Of a DNA stretch of 27,715 nucleotides, positions 22,068 to 27,715 are shown in pieces. A program made the translations under genes and the position numbers. How positions within the stretch are numbered: the stretch's first letter is position 1; each line of letters opens with the position of its first letter. This DNA is from Bacillota bacterium. GTDB taxonomy: Bacteria; Bacillota; Clostridia; Peptostreptococcales; Anaerovoracaceae. The stretch spans positions 1 to 27,715 of the forward strand of contig JAEDNK010000004.1 of assembly GCA_016302545.1 (NCBI GenBank), read 5' to 3'. The notes under the pieces were generated by a model. It saw nothing but the letters and a program-made list of their open reading frames with translations. It had not been told where the DNA came from and did not search any database.

Positions 22068-23325
22068 GGATTGCTATCATATACGGGGAGGAGTACCCCT
22101 CAGGGGAGAATATCGAATAAAAGGGGCAAAAAACTCCGCTCTGCCCATTCTTGCCGCCGCAGTGGCAAGATCGGGAAAACACGAAATACACGATTGTCCC
22201 AGAATAGGCGATGTGCTGGTAATGGAGGAAATATTGAAATCTCTGGGCGCGGTTACCTCCTTTGAAGGAAATTGTTTTTCCATAGATACGGAAAACATTG
22301 AAAAGACGCTGGTGCCGGGGGAAATTATGAGTAAAATGCGCTCTTCGGTTTTCCTGATGGGAAGCCTGCTGGCAAGATGCGGTGAGGCGACAATCCACAG
22401 ACCGGGCGGCTGCAGAATAGGGAAACGACCTATCGACATACATATTGAGGGATTGAAGCAGATGGGCTTTACCGTGGAAACCCACGACGAGGAAATAAGG
22501 TGCAGCGGGAAAGCCCGGGGCGGACGTGTCAGGCTTACCTATCCCAGCGTAGGCGCTACGGAAAATCTTATGATGGCGGCTCTCTCCGGAGAGGAGGAAA
22601 CGGTAATAGAAAACTGCGCCAGAGAACCGGAAATCGTCGATTTGCAGGGCTTTATGCGAACCTGCGGCTTTGACGTGGCGGGAGCTGGCACCGGCAGCAT
22701 CGTCGTCAGAGGCGGGGACAGAAGGAGAACCGATTCTATGTACTTTATAGTGGAGGACAGAATTGAGGCGGCTACATATATGGCGGCGGTTATGGCTGCC
22801 AAAGGGCAGGCTGTCTTTCACAATATAAGGTGCGAGCTCATGAAGGAGGTGCTGAAGGTTTATGAGCGCATGGGCGCTGTGGTCAGAAGCTTCGGCAATG
22901 CCATAGAAATAATCGCCCCCGAAAGGATTAAAAGCCCGGGCTTTGTGGTGACAGAACCATTCCCCGGCTTTCCCACGGACTGCCAGCCTCAGTTGGTTAC
23001 GTTGTGCACGGGAGCCGGCGGTCTTACCACCATCAGAGAAGAGGTGTTTGACAGTCGCTTCACTCATAAAAAAGAATTGATTAAAATGGGCGCAAATATT
23101 GAAATATGCGGGAAAAATGCTATAATTAAAGGGAAAACTCCCCTCAGGGGCGCGGAGGTTTACGCAGCAGACCTGAGAGGCGGAGCGGCTCTTGTTTTGG
23201 CAGGTCTTATGGCTGAAGGTGAAACCGTAGTAAAAGACATATATCACATAGACAGGGGATACGAAAATTTAGATGAAGGCTTGAAACAGCTGGGTGGAAT
23301 AATTGAAAGAAGAACGAGCGATTAA
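22066..23325 (+). CDS. murA: UDP-GlcNAc enolpyruvyl transferase
   Basis: Cytoplasmic enzyme of the first committed step of peptidoglycan synthesis, moving enolpyruvate from PEP to UDP-GlcNAc; target of fosfomycin. The 419 residues show KGAKNSALP (Lys22-Asn23 of the substrate site) and RPGGCRIGKRPIDIH with the catalytic cysteine at about 116, so the fosfomycin-binding Cys is retained. VTEPFPGFPTDCQPQ and DLRGGAALVLAGLMAEG are also present. I place the start at TTG 22066, since GGGAGG (22053-22058) stands 7 bases before it; the upstream TTG at 22051 would contain that site. The ribosome site lies in a terminator-like stem. The gene overlaps ftsQ by 23 bases. Clostridia often have a second murA elsewhere. 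Confidence 0.95.
   Translation: MDCYHIRGGVPLRGEYRIKGAKNSALPILAAAVARSGKHEIHDCPRIGDVLVMEEILKSLGAVTSFEGNCFSIDTENIEKTLVPGEIMSKMRSSVFLMGSLLARCGEATIHRPGGCRIGKRPIDIHIEGLKQMGFTVETHDEEIRCSGKARGGRVRLTYPSVGATENLMMAALSGEEETVIENCAREPEIVDLQGFMRTCGFDVAGAGTGSIVVRGGDRRRTDSMYFIVEDRIEAATYMAAVMAAKGQAVFHNIRCELMKEVLKVYERMGAVVRSFGNAIEIIAPERIKSPGFVVTEPFPGFPTDCQPQLVTLCTGAGGLTTIREEVFDSRFTHKKELIKMGANIEICGKNAIIKGKTPLRGAEVYAADLRGGAALVLAGLMAEGETVVKDIYHIDRGYENLDEGLKQLGGIIERRTSD
23099..23126 (+). promoter_or_regulatory. internal promoter inside murA, in front of ftsQ-ftsZ
   Basis: TTGAAA (23099-23104) and TATAAT (23121-23126) are spaced by 16 bases, with TGC directly before the -10 (extended -10 form). The predicted start near 23133 is about 170 bases before the ftsQ start. 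Confidence 0.55.
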
Positions 23326-24052
23326 AAGAAAAAAAAGAAGAATAAAATTCGTTGTGAAGCTGGGGGTTTTTCTGCTCATCTGCGGCACGGTGGTTTTCCT
23401 GCTCAAAGCCCCTTTCTTCAACGTGACAAAATTTGAAGTAGAAGGAAATAATTACTATACGGAAGACGAAATTCTGGTTATGGGAAACTGTAAGACCGGA
23501 GGGAATATTTTCATCGGCACAGATATCGGCGATATAAGGACAAGGCTGGAAAAGGACGCATATATGGCCTCCGTCAAGGTGAAGAGAGTTCTGCCGTATA
23601 CCATCAGAATTGAACTGGATGAGCGCAGGCAGACGGCAGCCATCGTATACGGCGAAAAGTATGTGGTTGTGGACTCAGATGGAACGGTACTGCGTAAAAC
23701 CGGTGTAATGCCTCAGATTACAGTGCTTAGAGGGCTTACCATCAGCAAGCTTTCAGTGGGAGAAAAAATCGAGGCGGAGGAAAAGGTTCTTCTCAGACAG
23801 ACCCTGCAGCTGCTTAAGGTAATGGAGAGCAGCAACATGTATTTCAAGAGCATAGAGCTTTCGGAGGGAAAAATCAAGGCGTACATTCTTGATAACCTCA
23901 TCTGCAGGGGAACTCCCGAAAACATTATGAAGGCCATGGAAGAGGACAGCCTTCAGCTGGTGGTGCAGGAGCTGTTTGACAGGAAAATCGAGAGGGGAAC
24001 CATTCAGATAAGCGGAGAGAAAACCATCTCCTTCACCCCGAAAATAGATTAG
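23303..24052 (+). CDS. ftsQ: FtsQ/DivIB cell division protein
   Basis: Bitopic septal protein that, with FtsL and DivIC, controls the FtsW/PBP synthase. The 249 residues have a very basic cytoplasmic head (IKRKKRRIKF), one helix at about 16-34, then the POTRA domain starting FFNVTKFEVEGNNYYTEDE, and the FtsQ/DivIB domain with YTIRIELDERRQTAAIVYGEKYVVVDSDGTVL. It begins at a TTG lying inside the end of murA, with GGGTGG (23292-23297) 5 bases before it; no in-frame ATG occurs before the POTRA domain, so the TTG start is well supported. The Gram-positive name is divIB. ftsA is not found between it and ftsZ. Confidence 0.9.
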   Translation: MKEERAIKRKKRRIKFVVKLGVFLLICGTVVFLLKAPFFNVTKFEVEGNNYYTEDEILVMGNCKTGGNIFIGTDIGDIRTRLEKDAYMASVKVKRVLPYTIRIELDERRQTAAIVYGEKYVVVDSDGTVLRKTGVMPQITVLRGLTISKLSVGEKIEAEEKVLLRQTLQLLKVMESSNMYFKSIELSEGKIKAYILDNLICRGTPENIMKAMEEDSLQLVVQELFDRKIERGTIQISGEKTISFTPKID

Positions 24053-24090
24053 CTTTTTACTAAAAAAATGGTGCATTTAAGTGTAATGTA

Positions 24091-24099
24091 TGGTACAAT
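24091..24099 (+). promoter_or_regulatory. possible extended -10 promoter of ftsZ
   Basis: TGG-TACAAT has the TGN extension and lies 40 bases before the ftsZ start, in the 86-base ftsQ-ftsZ gap. The -35 region is poor. Confidence 0.35.
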
Positions 24100-24138
24100 T
24101 AAGGGTAATTGGGAACAATCGAGGAGGTAGGATTGAAA

Positions 24139-25296
24139 ATGCTTCAATTTGATACAAATTTGGAAAAATCAGCAGTCATTAAGGTCGTAGGCGTAGGCGG
24201 CGGCGGCTGCAATGCGGTAAACCGCATGGTAGAAGCCGAGCTTAAGGGCGTAGACTTTATCGCTGTTAATACAGATAGACAGGCTTTGAACAGGTGCGTG
24301 GCGGAAACCAAGGTTCAGATAGGCGAAAAGCTTACCAGAGGACTGGGAGCCGGAGCCAATCCTGAAATCGGTCAGAGAGCGGCTGAGGAAACTTTGGACG
24401 AGATTACTTCGCTGCTTGACGGGACAGACATGGTCTTTGTCACCGCAGGTATGGGGGGAGGCACAGGCACGGGAGCTGCGCCGATAATAGCCAAGGCAGC
24501 CAAGGACATGGGAATACTTACCGTAGGCGTTGTTACAAAGCCTTTTTCCTTTGAGGGCGCCAAGAGAAAGAAACAGGCAGAGCTGGGAATCAATTTCCTT
24601 AAGAAATACGTTGACTCTCTGGTAATAGTTCCGAATGACAAGCTCCTTCAGAACTGCGAGAGAAACACCTCCATGCTCCAGGCCTTCCAGATGGCTGACG
24701 ATGTGCTTCGTCAGGGTGTTCAGGGTATTTCCGACCTGATTTCCGACTTTGCTCTGATAAACGTTGACTTTGCCGACGTAAAGTCTGTAATGACGGACAG
24801 AGGTATTGCCCACATGGGTGTCGGCAGAGGAACAGGAGAGAACAGGGCTCAGGATGCCGTAAAGAGTGCCATCGAAAGCCCGCTGCTTGAAACCACCATT
24901 CAGGGAGCCAAGGCTATTCTTCTTTATGTGGCAGGCGGTTATGACCTGGGTATGCTTGAGGTAAGTGAAATTGCAAGCCTTGTTGAGGAGCAGGCGGACA
25001 GAGACTGCATACTCATCTTCGGTGCGGCTGTCAACGAGGAAATGCAGGATGAGATATCCATCACCGTTATCGCCACCGGCTTCGATGAAGGTCTTGAAGG
25101 CGCTGCGACAGGCAGCAAGGCGGCTTCTGAAAATCCTGACGGAAAGGACCGGAATAAACAGGGTCTTGGGGGCTATGACGACATTTTCGGCAGAGTTGAA
25201 GGTCTTGAAGGGATGGAGGTTACCCTTCAGGACATCCTTAAGAAAGAGGAGGAGGAAAAAGGGACTTCGCGGTTTGAAATCCCGAGTTTTCTGTAG
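24139..25296 (+). CDS. ftsZ: cell division GTPase FtsZ
   Basis: Tubulin homologue forming the Z ring at midcell. Of 385 residues, the GTPase domain has GVGGGGCNAVNRM (18-30), the tubulin signature GGGTGTGAAP (106-115) and the T7 catalytic loop NVDFAD (208-213). The linker (about 317-376) is partly acidic and contains a probable helix, YDDIFGRVEGLEGMEVTLQDILKKEEEEK. It ends in the conserved tail RFEIPSFL, the docking peptide for FtsA, SepF and other partners. AGGAGG (24122-24127) is 11 bases before the chosen ATG and 5 bases before an in-frame TTG at 24133, which is a real alternative. It closes the division cluster and is followed by a terminator. Confidence 0.97.
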   Translation: MLQFDTNLEKSAVIKVVGVGGGGCNAVNRMVEAELKGVDFIAVNTDRQALNRCVAETKVQIGEKLTRGLGAGANPEIGQRAAEETLDEITSLLDGTDMVFVTAGMGGGTGTGAAPIIAKAAKDMGILTVGVVTKPFSFEGAKRKKQAELGINFLKKYVDSLVIVPNDKLLQNCERNTSMLQAFQMADDVLRQGVQGISDLISDFALINVDFADVKSVMTDRGIAHMGVGRGTGENRAQDAVKSAIESPLLETTIQGAKAILLYVAGGYDLGMLEVSEIASLVEEQADRDCILIFGAAVNEEMQDEISITVIATGFDEGLEGAATGSKAASENPDGKDRNKQGLGGYDDIFGRVEGLEGMEVTLQDILKKEEEEKGTSRFEIPSFL

Positions 25297-25307
25297 ATGA
25301 ATAAACC

Positions 25308-25334
25308 AAGCCGGCTTATCTGCCGGCTTTTGTG
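25308..25334 (+). terminator. rho-independent terminator after ftsZ
   Basis: AAGCCGGC (25308-25315) and GCCGGCTT (25322-25329) form an 8-bp stem with a 6-base loop, followed by a short T run TTTTGTGG. It marks the end of the dcw transcript. Confidence 0.8.
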
Positions 25335-25374
25335 GTAATAGTGAAAGGAAAAAAACGAAAGGAGAAGGAGCCCT

Positions 25375-26139
25375 GTGAGGACCATAAGCTCTAAGGACAA
25401 TAAAATATTCAGGCTTTGTCAGCAGCTTTCCCACAAGAAATACAGGGATAAGCTGGGGCTTTATCTCATCGAGGGTGAAAATCTCCTGGAGGAGGCCGTA
25501 AAGAACGGGGCTGAGATAAAGACCGTTCTGGCAAGACCCGATTACGGAGGCAGCTTCTTCGGCATGGAAGAAAGGGCCTTTTTCCTTGACGGCAGGCTCT
25601 TCGAGCAGCTTTCTCAGACAGAGACAAGTCAGGGGATTATGGCGATAGTGGAGAAACCAAAGCTTTCTTGGGAAGGCTTTAAGAATATAGACGGCGGGAA
25701 TTTCATCGTTTTAGACAGGCTTCAGGACCCGGGCAACATAGGCACCATCATACGGACTGCCGATGCTGCGGGCTACAAGCTGGCAATAGTAATGAAGGGC
25801 ACGGCTGACGTGTTCTCACCTAAGGCAGTAAGGGCGGCGACCGGTTCACTCTTTAGAATGCCGGTTGTTTTCATGGACTCCGCCCATGAGCTTGCGGAAT
25901 TTACCAGGGCAGCCGGCAAAAAACTGGTAGCGACCTGTTTCGATACGGACCGTTACTACTACGATGAGGACCTTAAGAAAAACATAGCGCTCATTATCGG
26001 AAACGAGGGCAATGGAATTTCGGGGGAGCTTATCGAAGGCTCAGATGTGAAAATAAAGATTCCCATGTACGGAAACATAGAATCGCTTAACGCTTCCGTG
26101 GCGGCGGGAATTCTGATGTATGAGGCCGTAAGGCCATAG
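25375..26139 (+). CDS. SpoU/TrmH-family RNA 2'-O-methyltransferase
   Basis: SAM-dependent knotted (SPOUT) methyltransferase, most likely acting on 23S rRNA as RlmB/YsgA-type enzymes do. The 254 residues have an N-terminal substrate-binding domain (about 1-100, with KKYRDKLGLYLIEGENLLEEA). The SpoU domain shows its three motifs: DRLQDPGNIGTIIRTADAAG, ALIIGNEGNGIS and IPMYGNIESLNASVAAGILMYEA. The GTG start follows AAGGAG (25365-25370). The order methyltransferase-pheS-pheT matches ysgA-pheS-pheT in Bacillus. The exact target nucleotide is not determined by the sequence. Confidence 0.93.
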   Translation: MRTISSKDNKIFRLCQQLSHKKYRDKLGLYLIEGENLLEEAVKNGAEIKTVLARPDYGGSFFGMEERAFFLDGRLFEQLSQTETSQGIMAIVEKPKLSWEGFKNIDGGNFIVLDRLQDPGNIGTIIRTADAAGYKLAIVMKGTADVFSPKAVRAATGSLFRMPVVFMDSAHELAEFTRAAGKKLVATCFDTDRYYYDEDLKKNIALIIGNEGNGISGELIEGSDVKIKIPMYGNIESLNASVAAGILMYEAVRP

Positions 26140-26190
26140 CAATTTTTACAAAAAAACAGAAAATTAGAAAAGCAGAAAGGTTTGACGAAA

Positions 26191-27213
26191 ATGCAGGAAA
26201 GATTAAAGCTGATTTTAGAAGAATCAAAAAAACGTTTACAGGAAGCAGCTTCGATTGAAGAAGCCGAGGAAGTAAGAATAAAGGTTTTGGGCAAGAAGGG
26301 ACAGCTTACGGAAATCCTTCGCTCCATGGGAAAGCTTGCTCCCGAGGAGAGAAAAGAGCTGGGACTGGCAGCCAATCAGGTGAGAGCCGATATAGAAAAG
26401 ATGCTTGATGCTACCTTCGAGCAGCTGAGCAGAAAGGCAAGAGAGGCTAAATTCAAGGCCGAAAAGATAGACGTTACGGAGCCTGGCAAGCTTTACAAGC
26501 TGGGTACCAAGCACCCTGTAACCATTACAATTGAGGAAATTTCAAGAGTATTCAAGTCCATGGGCTTCACCCTGACAGAGGGACCTGAGGTTGAGACTGT
26601 TTTCAATAACTTCGACGCCCTTAACGCGGGCCCTAACCATCCGGCAAGGGACTGGACCGATACCTTCTATGTAAATGAGGAAGTGCTTTTGAGAACCCAG
26701 ACTTCACCGGTACAGGTGAGAACGCTGATGAACCAGAAGCCGCCTATAAGAGTTTTTGCTCCGGGAAGATGCTTCCGCTGCGATACTCCTGACGCAACTC
26801 ATTCTCCTATGTTCCATCAGGTAGAGGGACTTGTTGTGGACGAAGGAATCACCATGGCGGATCTTAAAGGAGTGCTGGACAGCTTTGCCAAGCAGATGTT
26901 CGGCCCTGAGGCGAGAACCAAGTTCAGACCGCATCACTTCCCGTTTACTGAACCGTCGGCAGAAATGGATGTTTCCTGCTTCAAGTGCGGCGGCAAGGGC
27001 TGCAAAGTGTGCAAGGGCAGCGGCTGGATTGAAATCCTGGGCTGCGGCATGGTGCACCCTAACGTGCTCAAGGTAGGCGGAATCGATACTGAAAAGTACA
27101 CAGGCTTCGCTTTCGGTATGGGCGTTGAAAGAATTGCAATGCTCAAGTACGGAATCGACGATATCAGACTGCTGTACGAAAACGACATGAGATTCATCGA
27201 GCAGTTCAAGTAG
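26191..27213 (+). CDS. pheS: phenylalanyl-tRNA synthetase alpha subunit
   Basis: Catalytic subunit of the alpha2-beta2 enzyme that charges tRNA-Phe. The 340 residues begin with the coiled-coil tRNA-binding arm (about 1-85). The class II core follows, with HPVTITIEEISRVFKSMGF, GPEVETVFNNFDALN, HPARDWTDTFYV (motif 1/2 region), LLRTQTSPVQVRTL, the FAPGRCFRCDTPDATHSPMFHQVEGL segment (motif 2), and GCGMVHPNVL with FGMGVERIAMLKYGI (motif 3). CFKCGGKGCKVCKGSGW is the usual cysteine cluster. The ATG at 26191 is 10 bases after AGAAAGG; a TTG at 26182 would leave only 1 base. The 51-base gap to the methyltransferase has no room for a T-box leader. Confidence 0.97.
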   Translation: MQERLKLILEESKKRLQEAASIEEAEEVRIKVLGKKGQLTEILRSMGKLAPEERKELGLAANQVRADIEKMLDATFEQLSRKAREAKFKAEKIDVTEPGKLYKLGTKHPVTITIEEISRVFKSMGFTLTEGPEVETVFNNFDALNAGPNHPARDWTDTFYVNEEVLLRTQTSPVQVRTLMNQKPPIRVFAPGRCFRCDTPDATHSPMFHQVEGLVVDEGITMADLKGVLDSFAKQMFGPEARTKFRPHHFPFTEPSAEMDVSCFKCGGKGCKVCKGSGWIEILGCGMVHPNVLKVGGIDTEKYTGFAFGMGVERIAMLKYGIDDIRLLYENDMRFIEQFK

Positions 27214-27254
27214 AGAAATTGCCAATATAGCATGGAAAAGGAGACGAAACTGAA

Positions 27255-27715
27255 ATGATAGTATCACTGGAATGGTTAAAAGATTATACAGAAGTTAACG
27301 TAAGCCCCGAAGAATTCTGCGAGCGCATGATTATGTCAGGCTCCAACCTTGAGACTATGGAAAAGGTGGGCGAAGACATGGTCAAGGTCGTAGTGGGCAA
27401 GATAGTAAAGATAGATAAGCACCCAGACGCAGACAAGCTGGTGGTGTGCCAGCTTGACGTGGGAGAGGCAGAGCCGGTTCAGATCGTAACGGGAGCTCCT
27501 AACGTGTTTGAGGGAGCCTATGTTCCTGTCGCCCTTCACGGCAGCAGAGTTCCGGGACCTCTTCACGGACAGCCTAAGCAGGAGGGAGGCACCAAGATTA
27601 CCAAGGGCAAGCTCCGCGGCGTAGTATCCAACGGAATGCTCTGCTCTTTCGGAGAACTGGGCTTTGAAGACAAGGTTGTTCCTGTAAATCAGAGAGACGG
27701 AATCTGGATTCTGGG
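27255..27715 (+). CDS. pheT: phenylalanyl-tRNA synthetase beta subunit (3' part beyond window)
   Basis: Beta subunit of phenylalanyl-tRNA synthetase; the editing and anticodon-binding parts lie beyond the right edge. I translated 153 codons: MIVSLEWLKDYTEVNVSPEE is the normal N-terminus, and VVGKIVKIDKHPDADKL opens the EMAP/OB-fold tRNA-binding domain, with VTGAPNVFEGAYVPVALHGS and KLRGVVSNGMLCSFGELG further on. AAAAGGAG precedes the ATG by 11 bases. It starts 41 bases after pheS, in one operon. No frameshift is seen in the visible part. Confidence 0.96.
   Translation, partial: MIVSLEWLKDYTEVNVSPEEFCERMIMSGSNLETMEKVGEDMVKVVVGKIVKIDKHPDADKLVVCQLDVGEAEPVQIVTGAPNVFEGAYVPVALHGSRVPGPLHGQPKQEGGTKITKGKLRGVVSNGMLCSFGELGFEDKVVPVNQRDGIWIL

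Noticed and set aside
22015..23247. 410-codon open frame on the minus strand opposite murA
   Set aside because: It is the antisense of a well supported gene, has no family signature, no ribosome site and a composition explained by the codon pattern of murA.
24053..24075. Terminator between ftsQ and ftsZ
   Set aside because: Only TTTTT and AAAAAAA stretches with no GC stem.
24169..25434. 421-codon open frame on the minus strand opposite ftsZ
   Set aside because: Antisense of ftsZ with no recognisable domain; it also runs through the ftsZ terminator and the start of the methyltransferase gene.
26140..26190. T-box leader before pheS
   Set aside because: The gap is only 51 bases and has no T-box sequence or terminator.

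Overview
The window looks like chromosomal DNA of a low-to-mid GC member of the Bacillota, most likely a clostridium. The grounds are strong Shine-Dalgarno sites, frequent AGA/AGG and ATA codons, TTG and GTG starts, a division and cell wall (dcw) cluster of Gram-positive type, a MurE with the meso-diaminopimelate signature DNPR, and a phenylalanyl-tRNA synthetase operon preceded by a SpoU-family methyltransferase. The genus cannot be fixed from the sequence. I see no transposase, integrase, phage gene, tRNA, rRNA or CRISPR array.

Left part (1-3640). A LysE/ArgO-type exporter, cut by the left edge, runs leftward. It is divergent from a rightward run hxlR-type regulator, exodeoxyribonuclease III (overlapping it by 10 bases), proC and an acyl-ACP thioesterase. 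The exporter/regulator intergenic region is rich in structure: interleaved promoters, a 23-bp dyad, CTTAC repeats and an 11-nt tandem repeat. A terminator at 3563-3618 separates this block from the leftward genes that follow.

Middle part (3640-10210). Three leftward membrane or transport genes follow: a large FtsX-type permease with a long periplasmic-type coiled coil, its ATPase, and an orphan 12-helix MFS-like protein. Next is a rightward 75-residue single-pass membrane protein with its own consensus promoter and terminator. Facing it is a leftward 369-residue protein with 36 cysteines and Asp-Cys/Asp-Arg repeats, which I do not recognise. This is the least explained part of the window.

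Right part (10300-27715). The dcw cluster runs mraZ, rsmH, ftsL, a PASTA-bearing class B penicillin-binding protein, murE, murF, mraY, murD, ftsW/spoVE, murG, murA, ftsQ/divIB and ftsZ. Together these make UDP-MurNAc-pentapeptide from its tripeptide precursors, lipid I and lipid II, and supply the septal glycosyltransferase/transpeptidase pair and the Z ring. murC, murB and ftsA are absent from it. mraZ is preceded by three phased boxes of MraZ-site type lying on the promoter. murA has a terminator-like hairpin whose 3' arm is its own ribosome binding site. A good promoter inside murA could feed ftsQ-ftsZ. After a terminator come a SpoU-family rRNA methyltransferase, pheS and the first 153 codons of pheT, cut by the right edge.

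No single feature proves an undescribed system. The best candidates are the cysteine/Asp-Arg repeat protein at 9101-10210 and the murG-murA hairpin at 22018-22067.
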